A stretch of DNA of 41,509 nucleotides, taken from an uncultured Sphingorhabdus sp. (lineage in GTDB: Bacteria; Pseudomonadota; Alphaproteobacteria; Sphingomonadales; Sphingomonadaceae). The position numbers and the translations under genes are program-made. This document shows, piece by piece, positions 30,130-37,600 of the stretch (within the stretch, counting starts at the first letter, position 1; every line of letters begins with the position of its first letter). The notes under the pieces are model-generated. The model saw only the letters and a list, made by a program, of their open reading frames with translations, had not been told where the DNA came from and made no database searches. The stretch is from assembly GCA_937944295.1 (NCBI GenBank), contig CALDZL010000059.1, positions 1 through 41,509 of the forward strand, written 5' to 3'.

Positions 30130-31504
30130 ACCCATCATCCTCTGGTTTCGGCGGGACTTGCGCTTATCCGATCATGCGGCCTTAAACGCCGCTGTGCAGA
30201 CGGGCAGGCCCATAATCGCGCTCTATATTTTGGATGATGTGACGCCAAAGCACCGCAAAATGGGCGCAGCATCGCGCTGGTGGTTGCACCATAGCTTGAT
30301 GTCTTTGGATGAATCGCTGCAAAAATTGGGATCAAAGCTGATATTGCGGCGCGGTGAAAGCGCAAGAATATTAGAGCAAATCACGCAAGAAACGGGTGCA
30401 GATGCTGTTTATGCAATGCATCATTATGAGCCATGGTGGCGCAATGCTGAAAAAGCGGTGCGGGAGAAAATGACGCTGCATTTATTCGATGGTAATTATC
30501 TACTGCCGCCGGCCACATTGAAAACGGGTAGCGGCGGTTCTTATAAAATCTATACACCCTTTTGGAAGGCGCTGCGCGAGCATATGCCGCCGCCGCCGCC
30601 TTTGTCAGCACCCGATGCCATCATAACGCCATCATTACCGCAGAGCGATATTCTTGAGGATTGGGAGTTGCTACCCAAAAAACCGAATTGGGCAGGGGGA
30701 ATGGCCAGTAAATGGCAACCAGGAGAGCAGGGCGCAGCGCATTGCTCGCGCTTATTTGTTGATAAAGCGGCTTATTATGATGAGCAGCGTAATATTCCCT
30801 CTATTACTGGGACATCTGAACTGTCTGCACATTTGCATTTTGGTGAGGTTTCTCCAGCGACATTATGGCATATATTTGCGGGTGCTGGCGGCAGTGTAGA
30901 GGTGTTTCTTAAAGAGATTGTCTGGCGCGATTATGCGCAAAATGTCATCACCCAATACCCCAAATATGGCAGCGAAAATGCGCGCGATAGATTTGATGCA
31001 TTGCCTTGGCGTGATATGAATGATGAAACTGTAAAGGCTGATTTTACGGCTTGGACACAGGGGCGCACGGGTTATCCCATTGTCGATGCAGGTATGCGCG
31101 AATTATGGGCTACGGGAATTATGCACAACCGCGTGCGTATGATCGCGGGGAGCTTTCTCATCAAACATTTGTTGATTGATTGGCGGCATGGCGAGAGGTG
31201 GTTTTGGGATACTTTGGTTGATGCCGATTATGCTAGCAATGCCGTGAATTGGCAGTGGGTTGCGGGCACGGGGATAGACAGCAATATGTTTGTGCGGATC
31301 ATGGCACCGCTCTCGCAGTCCGAGAAATTTGATGCGGGCGATTATATCCGCAAATGGGTGCCAGAATTGGCGGGACTGGATGATCCTTATATTCATGATC
31401 CAGAAGAATATGGGATGACGCCCAAATCCTATGTGCGCAAAATTATTGGGCATAGAGATGCGAGGATGCGCGCTTTGGAAGCCTATCAGATTGTCAAATC
31501 ATAA
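30122..31504 (+). CDS. phr: Deoxyribodipyrimidine photolyase (cryptochrome/photolyase family)
   Basis: FAD enzyme that repairs UV-induced cyclobutane pyrimidine dimers with blue light. The 460-residue protein has the N-terminal antenna domain (ILWFRRDLRLSDHAALNAAV) and the FAD domain: TSELSAHLHFGEVSPATLW, FLKEIVWRDYAQNV, GRTGYPIVDAGMRELWATG, MHNRVRMIAGSFLIKHLL and NWQWVAGTGID. The trailing APLSQSEKFDAGDYIRKWVP is standard for class I CPD photolyases. All expected blocks are present. Its start lies eight bases inside the preceding lipoprotein gene. It is the last gene of the korA operon and converges on the gene at 31513 with only eight bases between stops. Confidence 0.95.
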   Translation: MSKPIILWFRRDLRLSDHAALNAAVQTGRPIIALYILDDVTPKHRKMGAASRWWLHHSLMSLDESLQKLGSKLILRRGESARILEQITQETGADAVYAMHHYEPWWRNAEKAVREKMTLHLFDGNYLLPPATLKTGSGGSYKIYTPFWKALREHMPPPPPLSAPDAIITPSLPQSDILEDWELLPKKPNWAGGMASKWQPGEQGAAHCSRLFVDKAAYYDEQRNIPSITGTSELSAHLHFGEVSPATLWHIFAGAGGSVEVFLKEIVWRDYAQNVITQYPKYGSENARDRFDALPWRDMNDETVKADFTAWTQGRTGYPIVDAGMRELWATGIMHNRVRMIAGSFLIKHLLIDWRHGERWFWDTLVDADYASNAVNWQWVAGTGIDSNMFVRIMAPLSQSEKFDAGDYIRKWVPELAGLDDPYIHDPEEYGMTPKSYVRKIIGHRDARMRALEAYQIVKS

Positions 31505-31512
31505 GGTTTAAT

Positions 31513-32061
31513 TTAAATAGTCTCTCTGGTGACATAGATTTGACCGATTTCCACGCTTTGTTTTTTGGCACCAAGCTGAATAGTCAGAGCTGCTTTTCCA
31601 CCTTTTAAATTCCTATTTGCTATGGCTTCATAAGATATGAGCTTCCACTCATTACTAATGGGTAGCTTATAATCCGCAAAACCATCATATGGGGAAAAGT
31701 TCTGTTGCAAGCGCGTGGTTATATCGGTTTCATTATCGGAACGCGCCCATAAATAGATACGCACCTTTTCACCAGCCATAATATCCTTAATGATTGGAAT
31801 ATTCACCCCTGCATCCCAGCGGTTGGGAGCCGCTTTTTTAATTTCTACTTTAATGCTGATGCCGCCTGGGATTGCTGGTGTTTCTATCTGTTTTGCTCTC
31901 AGTCTTGGCCCCCAAGTTTCCCATTGGAAAGATAGAGGATCATTGGCCAGATCACCTGGTAAAGCATCGTTAATTTGCTGCCTAGCCTCATCAAGGGTGA
32001 TGGCTTGCGTTGCAAATGCCGAGAATGACATCAAAATGGGAATGAAAATTTGATTCAGCAT
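31513..32061 (-). CDS. Exported protein with a carbohydrate-binding-module-like fold
   Basis: A 182-residue secreted protein: short signal peptide (LNQIFIPILMSFSAFATQA), then a single domain. The pattern AGVNIPIIKDIMAGEKVRIY with LWARSDNE, followed by EWKLISYEAIANRNLKGGKA and a final VEIGQIYVTRE, resembles jelly-roll CBM4/9-type domains, where these strands frame the ligand face. No catalytic domain accompanies it and it has no cysteines. It is probably monocistronic, 92 bases after the SDR gene. The ligand is unknown, and the fold assignment is by pattern only. Confidence 0.7.
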   Translation of the reverse strand: MLNQIFIPILMSFSAFATQAITLDEARQQINDALPGDLANDPLSFQWETWGPRLRAKQIETPAIPGGISIKVEIKKAAPNRWDAGVNIPIIKDIMAGEKVRIYLWARSDNETDITTRLQQNFSPYDGFADYKLPISNEWKLISYEAIANRNLKGGKAALTIQLGAKKQSVEIGQIYVTRETI

Positions 32062-32153
32062 ATCTATATCTCCTAATTGCTATTAGAATATAAAATATGA
32101 CAAGCTTGTCAATTATAGCGATGTAAAAGTTAGAGTGATATGCAGAATATAAA

Positions 32154-32861
32154 TTATTTCCCTAAAGCTAAATAATGCCCTGTTGCAAAATCGTTAGAAA
32201 GCAAGTTTAAGATTGATTCTGCAACAATGATAGGCTCTTTCACACTATTGGGATCTTCGCCTGGATAGGCTTTGGCGCGCATCTCTGTTCTGGTGCGGCC
32301 TGGGTCAACAATCGCAACTTTTATTTTTGATAAATTGGCGACTTCCTCGGCATAGCTTAATAATAAATTTTCAAACGCTGCCTTTGATGCGCCATAACCA
32401 CCCCAAAAGGCGCGCGCATTTCTGCCAACGCTAGACGATAATCCAATGAGTTTGGCATCCATAGACTTACGCAATAATGGATCAAAATTAGCAATTAAGG
32501 CTTGCTGCGATAAAAGGTTAAGCGTCAGGATTTGATTAAATTCTTTTGGGTCCATCTGCGAAACAGGCCCCAAATTGCCTAGCATTGCAGCATTTAATAT
32601 CATCACATCTAATTTATTCCATCGCTGCTCAATTGCATGAGCAAGACGGGTGATGCTATCGCCTTCGGTCAAATCGAGTGGTGCAATGGTTGCGCTGCCG
32701 CCAGCCGCAAATATCTCTTCTTCAACGCTTTCAAGATTCTTGCTGTTACGCGCACACATGATGACATGATAGCCATGATCAGCCAGAACTTTCGCAGTAG
32801 CAGCCCCAATGCCTTGGCTTGCTCCTGTTACTAGTGCTAATTTTTCTTCATTATCCGCCAT
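32154..32861 (-). CDS. Short-chain dehydrogenase/reductase
   Basis: Classical SDR oxidoreductase of 235 residues. It has the cofactor motif TGASQGIG (about residues 14-21), an Arg after the second strand (MCARNSK) that favours NADP(H), the NAA motif (ILNAAMLGN) and the active-site Ser plus YGASKAAFENLLLSYAEE (YxxxK). The PGRTRTEMRAKAYPGEDP loop is typical. The substrate cannot be predicted. It starts 18 bases after the purF stop on the same strand, a neighbour arrangement I have seen in sphingomonads. Confidence 0.9.
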   Translation of the reverse strand: MADNEEKLALVTGASQGIGAATAKVLADHGYHVIMCARNSKNLESVEEEIFAAGGSATIAPLDLTEGDSITRLAHAIEQRWNKLDVMILNAAMLGNLGPVSQMDPKEFNQILTLNLLSQQALIANFDPLLRKSMDAKLIGLSSSVGRNARAFWGGYGASKAAFENLLLSYAEEVANLSKIKVAIVDPGRTRTEMRAKAYPGEDPNSVKEPIIVAESILNLLSNDFATGHYLALGK

Positions 32862-32879
32862 TATTCATCCGTTATGATG

Positions 32880-34337
32880 CTAGCCCACTTTTTCGTTGAG
32901 CAATATTAATTGATCGGGCTGGGCCATTTCATCTTGATCGGTTAGGCTGGTCGGATAATTGCCCGTGAAACAAGCATCGCAATATTGCGGTGTATTGGTT
33001 TCACGCTTATGATAGCCTAGAGCGCGATAAAGCCCGTCTATACTGATGAAGGCAAGGCTATCAGCCTGTATGAATTCTCTCATTTCTTCCAAGTCCATAC
33101 GGCTTGCTAATAATTTTGAGCGCTCTGGCGTATCAACACCGTAGAAACAGCTATGCGATGTTGGCGGGCTGGCAATGCGCATATGCACTTCTGCGGCCCC
33201 CGCTTCGCGCATCATTTGTACGATTTTTAGACTGGTTGTTCCGCGCACAATGCTGTCATCGACCAAGATGATTTTTTTGCCTTCTACTAATATACGGTTG
33301 GCATTATGTTTGAGTTTAACCCCAAGGTGGCGAACGCCATCCCCTGGTTGGATAAAGGTTCGTCCGACATAATGCGAACGAATAATACCCAATTCAAAAG
33401 ATATTTTAGCCTCTTCGGCATAGCCCAGTGCAGCCGGAGTGCCGCTGTCTGGCACGGGAATGACATAGTCTGCATCAACGGGAATTTCTTTGGCCAACTC
33501 TGCGCCAATAGCTTTACGAACGCTATATACACTATTGCCATCGACGATTGAATCAGGGCGCGAGAAATAGACATGTTCAAATATGCAAGGTCGCGCTTTT
33601 TGCGGTGCAAATGGTTTATGTGATTGTAATTCGGCACCGCGCACGATGACAATTTCACCAGGTTCAACTGAGCGTACATATTCTGCACCTACAACGTCTA
33701 GGGCAACGGTTTCTGATGCAAATATATAACTATCACCCAATTTCCCAATAACAAGAGGTCTAACGCCTAGAGGATCACGGCATGCAATCATGCCTTCCGA
33801 TGTTAAACATAATAATGAATAAGCGCCTTCGACCTGTTTTAAGGCGTCGATAAGACGATCGATTAAGGTGCGATAGCCCGATGTTGCCACCAAATGAATG
33901 ATAACTTCGGTATCGGATGTTGATTGGAATATAGAGCCGCGGCGTACCAATTCTTTTTTTAATTTTTCTGCGTTAGAAATATTACCATTATGGGCCACAG
34001 CAAAGCCGCCTGATACCAAATCAGCGAATAGGGGCTGAACATTGCGCAAAGATGTTTCACCGCTGGTGGAGTAGCGCACATGTCCAACTGCAAATTTACC
34101 CGCTAGAGGCGCCATGGTATCTTCGCTGTCAAAATTTCCTGCGACATGGCCCATAGCCCTATGCGTTTGAAATTCTGATCCGTTAAATGCAGTAATTCCA
34201 GCAGCTTCTTGGCCTCTATGCTGTAAAGCATGCAGACCCAGTGCCGTCATCGCAGCAGCATCTTCGGCATTACATGCTCCAAAGATACCGCATTCTTCGC
34301 GCAATTTATCATCATCAAAAGGGTGCGTGGTCAGCAT
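32880..34337 (-). CDS. purF: Amidophosphoribosyltransferase, iron-sulfur type
   Basis: First committed enzyme of purine synthesis: PRPP plus glutamine to phosphoribosylamine. The 485 residues begin with a 15-residue propeptide; cleavage would expose Cys16 (ECGIFG) as the N-terminal nucleophile of the glutaminase domain. The PRPP loop is ILVDDSIVRGTT. Four cysteines in the places used for a [4Fe-4S] cluster in the Bacillus subtilis enzyme are visible: PCIFEHVYFSRP, HSCFYGVD and the pair in YCDACFTG. It therefore belongs to the propeptide-plus-cluster class, not the E. coli class. It is divergent from hisI. Confidence 0.97.
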   Translation of the reverse strand: MLTTHPFDDDKLREECGIFGACNAEDAAAMTALGLHALQHRGQEAAGITAFNGSEFQTHRAMGHVAGNFDSEDTMAPLAGKFAVGHVRYSTSGETSLRNVQPLFADLVSGGFAVAHNGNISNAEKLKKELVRRGSIFQSTSDTEVIIHLVATSGYRTLIDRLIDALKQVEGAYSLLCLTSEGMIACRDPLGVRPLVIGKLGDSYIFASETVALDVVGAEYVRSVEPGEIVIVRGAELQSHKPFAPQKARPCIFEHVYFSRPDSIVDGNSVYSVRKAIGAELAKEIPVDADYVIPVPDSGTPAALGYAEEAKISFELGIIRSHYVGRTFIQPGDGVRHLGVKLKHNANRILVEGKKIILVDDSIVRGTTSLKIVQMMREAGAAEVHMRIASPPTSHSCFYGVDTPERSKLLASRMDLEEMREFIQADSLAFISIDGLYRALGYHKRETNTPQYCDACFTGNYPTSLTDQDEMAQPDQLILLNEKVG

Positions 34338-34340
34338 GGT

Positions 34341-34426
34341 AAAGCGAATCCTATATGACTATTATGTGCAACCTATAGGACAGCAAAATCGATTTGTCTT
34401 TAATTTGTCATAATAACATTCGCTTT
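34341..34426. repeat. Nested inverted repeats in the purF-hisI intergenic region
   Basis: AAAGCGAAT (34341-34349) pairs with ATTCGCTTT (34418-34426). Just inside the left arm, TCCTATA (34349-34355) pairs with TATAGGA (34374-34380). The repeats lie just ahead of purF and could be operator sites for purine control, but chance in AT-rich DNA is possible. Confidence 0.35.
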
Positions 34427-34488
34427 ATCGAATATGCTGTTATAAAATGAGCTGGTTTAGCATATTTTAATTAGAAAGTCCTCCTAAA

Positions 34489-34869
34489 ATGAGCCTATAT
34501 GATAGTGAGAAGGGATTGATATTTAAACCTAAATTTGATTCCAATGGTCTGTTGAGTGCCATCATAACAGACGTAAAGGATGGTCAACTGTTAATGGTCG
34601 GTTTTATGAATCAACAAGCCATTGATAAAACGCTTGATAGCAATATTGTACATTTTTATTCGCGTAGTCGTCAAAAATTATGGATGAAAGGTGAAGCAAG
34701 CGGGCATATATTGAATGTTATAGATATTCGCATAGATTGTGACCAAGATGCTCTTTGGATAATTGCCAATCCTGAAGGACCAACTTGTCATACGGGAGTG
34801 AAAAGCTGTTTTTACAGACGGGTAAAAAATGGAGTTGCAAAAATGAATAGTTTGGAGATGATAGAGTGA
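34489..34869 (+). CDS. hisI: Phosphoribosyl-AMP cyclohydrolase
   Basis: Third step of histidine synthesis: opens the adenine ring of PR-AMP. The 126-residue protein is a lone HisI domain without the HisE part seen in enterobacteria. Motifs: MVGFMNQQAIDKTL, VHFYSRSRQKLWMKGEASGH, DIRIDCDQDALW (metal Asp residues and one Zn cysteine) and GPTCHTGVKSCFYRR (the other two Zn cysteines). Length is standard. It overlaps the following lipoprotein gene by four bases (GTGA). No good Shine-Dalgarno precedes the ATG; the TCCTCCT upstream is anti-sense to one. Confidence 0.96.
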   Translation: MSLYDSEKGLIFKPKFDSNGLLSAIITDVKDGQLLMVGFMNQQAIDKTLDSNIVHFYSRSRQKLWMKGEASGHILNVIDIRIDCDQDALWIIANPEGPTCHTGVKSCFYRRVKNGVAKMNSLEMIE

Positions 34870-35402
34870 AACTCATAATTATAATGACTATATTTTCATT
34901 CCTAGCGGCTTGCGACATTCCTGTAGAAAATAATCGTAGCGAAGCCCAACCGAGTGAAAATTTGGACAAAGCCGCCATTAGCGCAGGCATATTAAACGAT
35001 CCTGATAATATTCAATTAGAAGGACGTTTTGAATCGCGTAATGATATTGGGACAGACAAACTTTGCGCTATTAAAAAGGAAGATGGAGTTTATAATATTG
35101 GTATCTTAGCTATATTTGGTGAAGATAGTTTTTGTGAAGGACAGGGTATTGCTAGCCTAGATGGTGAAAATGTAATCATCTCATTAAATAAAAATGTCAG
35201 TAACAATAGAGAAATATGCGAATTTATGGTTTCTTTCGACGGTTTATCGATAATATTTCCCGGAGAAGTTCCTCAATCTTGTGCACAATATTGTAATAAT
35301 AGAGCAAGTTTGTCAGGGACTCGATATTTTCAAATTGAGACTGGTAATAATATTGCAAAACTATCTAATGGAAGAAATTTTAAACCGCTCTGTAAAGATT
35401 AA
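34866..35402 (+). CDS. Six-cysteine lipoprotein coupled to hisI, unrecognised
   Basis: A 178-residue predicted lipoprotein: signal stretch KLIIIMTIFSFLAAC with lipobox LAAC (Cys16). The mature part has six cysteines (67, 90, 118, 139, 143, 176), in TDKLCAI, DSFCEGQG, REICEFMV, SCAQYC and KPLCKD, enough for three disulfides. The middle (IQLEGRFESRNDIGTDKLCA, VYNIGILAIFGEDSFCEGQG) looks like a beta-rich domain. It uses a GTG start overlapping the hisI stop. It is not related to the CPDxxIC lipoproteins at 28-30 kb as far as I can align by eye. I recall similar proteins beside hisI in sphingomonads but know no function. Confidence 0.78.
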   Translation: MKLIIIMTIFSFLAACDIPVENNRSEAQPSENLDKAAISAGILNDPDNIQLEGRFESRNDIGTDKLCAIKKEDGVYNIGILAIFGEDSFCEGQGIASLDGENVIISLNKNVSNNREICEFMVSFDGLSIIFPGEVPQSCAQYCNNRASLSGTRYFQIETGNNIAKLSNGRNFKPLCKD

Positions 35403-35429
35403 GAAAGTCATCATAAATCTCGTTACAAT

Positions 35430-35464
35430 GGCTTATTAATAATTTAAGCTGTTATTATTTTTTT
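35430..35464 (+). terminator. Weak possible terminator after the hisI lipoprotein gene
   Basis: GCTTA (35431-35435) pairs with TAAGC (35445-35449), followed by a T-rich stretch ending in seven Ts that runs into the end of the convergent SPOR gene. The stem is short, so confidence is low. Confidence 0.35.
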
Positions 35465-36495
35465 AGAGAGAAACAGCCTTGGCCTGCAGCTTTAATTTTT
35501 GCACACATTATATTAGCTTGTGATCGGGTTGCGAAAGGACCAGCCTGTAGGCGGGTTACATTGCTCATTGTTACCAAATAAGGCTGAATAGATTGTAGAT
35601 CATCTACACGTCTTTCCAGATTATTCCACAGTGATTTAGCCGTATTTTGTTCCGCAAAAGCGCCCAATTGAATACGATAGTCTCCATTGGTCGTTGGTCT
35701 GGATGCTGGCACAACTGCTGGACGTACTGGGGTTGCGGCCACAGGTGGAGCAGGATTATCCAAAAATGGTGCCCCAGGTGCACTAGTAGCTTGCGTTGGA
35801 GCAGCTATTTGTGATGGAGGCAAGGTTACAGGTCTAGCGACAGGAGAAGCAGGAGATGTATCCAAATCAAAACCAGCCAATTGCTGCGCTTTAATATTAC
35901 GTTCTGATTGCTCAAGATTACCAGCCAATGCAATGCCTTGTTGGCGTTGGCTGAGCGGAATAAAGCGATCCATCTGTGCAAGGCTGCGTGATGCAGGCCC
36001 AAGACCAGATGAAGAAGATCGCGTCATTAAAGCATAGGCGCGGACCCAATCTTTGCTAACATGATTACCATTGAATAATTCAGTTGCAAATAAATATTGT
36101 GACCGAGGTTCTCCGCGTGCCGATGATCTTTCAAGATAAGGAATAGCATCGCTCACTCTGCCTTGATAATGTAGTAAGTGACCATAGCTATCACCCGCTT
36201 GCAAATGGCCTTGATCGGCTGCTCTTTTATACCAATCAAGCGCTGTGTTTAAATTGGCTTCTACCCCGCGCCCTAATTTATATGCTTGCCCTAAGTTAAA
36301 TTGGGCATCTGCATTACCATTAAGAGCTTCAGGGCGCCATTCACGTACTGCAACATCATATTCACCACGTGACCACGCATCTACACCGTCCTTTACATCT
36401 GCTAATACTGGAGAAGATGTAAATGTCACAATAGATAATAAGCTTAGAAAAAGACTTTTTTTAAGCAATTTAGATTTGATGATTTGATTTTGCAT
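35455..36495 (-). CDS. Exported Sel1-repeat and SPOR-domain protein
   Basis: Periplasmic protein of 346 residues predicted to bind denuded glycan strands of peptidoglycan through SPOR, as division-site proteins do. A signal peptide (about 1-32, ending SSPVLA-D) is followed by Sel1/TPR-like repeats at about 36-150 (NADAQFNLGQAYKLGRGVEA, ALDWYKRAADQGHLQAGDSY), a Pro/Ala-rich linker (about 210-265), and a C-terminal SPOR domain (DYRIQLGAFAEQNTAKSLW to the end). The SPOR domain has two cysteines (IMCAKIKAAGQGC) that may form a disulfide. The start has a good AGGAG site seven bases ahead. It diverges from the parA-like gene and probably uses the CtrA box at 36552. Confidence 0.88.
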   Translation of the reverse strand: MQNQIIKSKLLKKSLFLSLLSIVTFTSSPVLADVKDGVDAWSRGEYDVAVREWRPEALNGNADAQFNLGQAYKLGRGVEANLNTALDWYKRAADQGHLQAGDSYGHLLHYQGRVSDAIPYLERSSARGEPRSQYLFATELFNGNHVSKDWVRAYALMTRSSSSGLGPASRSLAQMDRFIPLSQRQQGIALAGNLEQSERNIKAQQLAGFDLDTSPASPVARPVTLPPSQIAAPTQATSAPGAPFLDNPAPPVAATPVRPAVVPASRPTTNGDYRIQLGAFAEQNTAKSLWNNLERRVDDLQSIQPYLVTMSNVTRLQAGPFATRSQANIMCAKIKAAGQGCFSLKK

Positions 36496-36864
36496 ATATA
36501 TGCTCCTGCTGTCACGCGAGTTTATCTTTGTACATTATTAATGATAAATAATTAACATTGTTTTAACCATAATGACTTTTTTATAAATTTTAATAAATTT
36601 ATCAAATAATTCACATAATTTCGTCTTTTAGCATTTCATTACAGGAGGTTGTAAAATATTATGTGTTAATTTATTTTGTAAGGTAGTAGGGTGATATAAT
36701 ATTTATTCTATAATAAACAATAACTTATCTTTGCAGAAGATATGAGCAATCAGAAACTAAAATATTGTATTTACAACTATAATAATAATATTTGTCAATG
36801 TTAACCAGTTAATAACCCTGATCTGGCACATAGTGTATCACAACATTTAACAAAGGGGAATGAC
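36496..36864. other. AT-rich divergent regulatory region (369 bases)
   Basis: No gene is visible. The stretch is very AT-rich and should hold the promoters of the SPOR gene (minus) and the parA-like gene (plus). It contains a perfect CtrA box (36552-36567), several TATAAT hexamers (36695, 36709, 36778) without matching -35 boxes, a GGAGG at about 36654 followed by an ATG that meets a stop after two codons, and a 12-base palindrome GCATATATATGC at 36492-36503 over the SPOR start codon. I found no DnaA boxes and no repeated iterons, so an origin or obvious parS is not supported. Confidence 0.6.
36552..36567. promoter_or_regulatory. CtrA box
   Basis: TTAA-N7-TTAAC, read on the plus strand, is a full match to the alphaproteobacterial CtrA binding consensus. 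It lies 57 bases ahead of the Sel1/SPOR gene start and about 300 bases ahead of the parA-like gene. A degenerate second site (TTAA-N7-ATAAC) is seen near 36801. Confidence 0.5.
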
Positions 36865-37584
36865 GTGCGGGTTCTCGCATTGGCATCACAAAAAGGCGGC
36901 TCCGGAAAAACTACTTTATCTGGACATCTCGCTGTACAAGCACAATTAAACGGTGCTGGTCCAGTTGTCCTTATAGATATTGATCCACAAGGTTCATTAG
37001 CTGAATGGTGGAATGAGCGAGAAGCCGATTTACCTGCTTTCGCGCAAACAACGGTTGCGCGCTTAGCAACCGATTTGGCTGTATTACGACAGCAAGGCTT
37101 TAAATTGGCTGTTATAGATACACCACCAGCTATTACTATGGCAATACAAAGCGTAATATCAGTTGCAGAACTTATTGTTGTGCCAACACGTCCCAGCCCG
37201 CATGACTTACGCGCAGTGGGTGCAACAGTTGATCTTTGTGATCGTGCTGGAAAGCCTCTAATATTTGTCGTAAATGGAGCAACACCTAAGGCCAAGATTA
37301 CTTCGGAAGCGACAGTTGCTCTATCGCAACATGGTACCGTTGCTCCGATAATTCTGCATCACCGCACTGATTTTGCTGCATCAATGATTGATGGGCGTAC
37401 CGTCATGGAGGTTGATCCAGAAGGCCGCTCTGCCAAAGAAGTGATTGACCTTTGGTCTTATGTTTCTGATCGTCTTGAAAAGAATTTTCGCCGCACTGTC
37501 TTTAGTGCTCCAGCATCAGCAAATTCACATGCGTCCAATTCCCGTCCTATGGGTAATTTTGGTCGCCGTGTGTTTGGGTCGTAA
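36865..37584 (+). CDS. ParA-family ATPase (type Ib-like, chromosomal)
   Basis: Deviant Walker ATPase of the ParA/MinD group that positions cargo by ATP-dependent binding to DNA or membrane. The 239-residue protein begins almost at its P-loop: SQKGGSGKTT with the signature Lys10 and Lys15, then LIDIDPQGSLAEWW (switch I region) and LAVIDTPPAIT (Walker B). It has no N-terminal DNA-binding domain, so it is like the small type Ib ParAs (ParF, Soj) and not P1 ParA. GTG is the start, six bases after AAGGGG. It is followed 16 bases later by a ribbon-helix-helix protein, the partner class of type Ib systems. The main chromosomal parAB normally sits near the origin with gidB; none of those genes is here, so this is probably a second, dedicated ParA. 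Confidence 0.9.
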   Translation: MRVLALASQKGGSGKTTLSGHLAVQAQLNGAGPVVLIDIDPQGSLAEWWNEREADLPAFAQTTVARLATDLAVLRQQGFKLAVIDTPPAITMAIQSVISVAELIVVPTRPSPHDLRAVGATVDLCDRAGKPLIFVVNGATPKAKITSEATVALSQHGTVAPIILHHRTDFAASMIDGRTVMEVDPEGRSAKEVIDLWSYVSDRLEKNFRRTVFSAPASANSHASNSRPMGNFGRRVFGS

Positions 37585-37600
37585 TTTAGGATAGTGAATC

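Noticed and set aside
36650-36672. Strong GGAGG ribosome site with an ATG downstream, possible leader peptide
   Set aside because: The ATG is followed by one codon and a stop, and no alternative frame stays open; not a supportable gene.
36496-36864. Replication origin or parS site beside the parA-like gene
   Set aside because: AT-rich, but no DnaA boxes, iterons or a parS-like 16-base palindrome could be found by eye, and no dnaA, gidB or repA is near.
36801-37295. Minus-strand open frame of 164 codons over the parA-like gene
   Set aside because: Antisense to the P-loop and Walker B codons; no ribosome site and no protein-like hydrophobic pattern.
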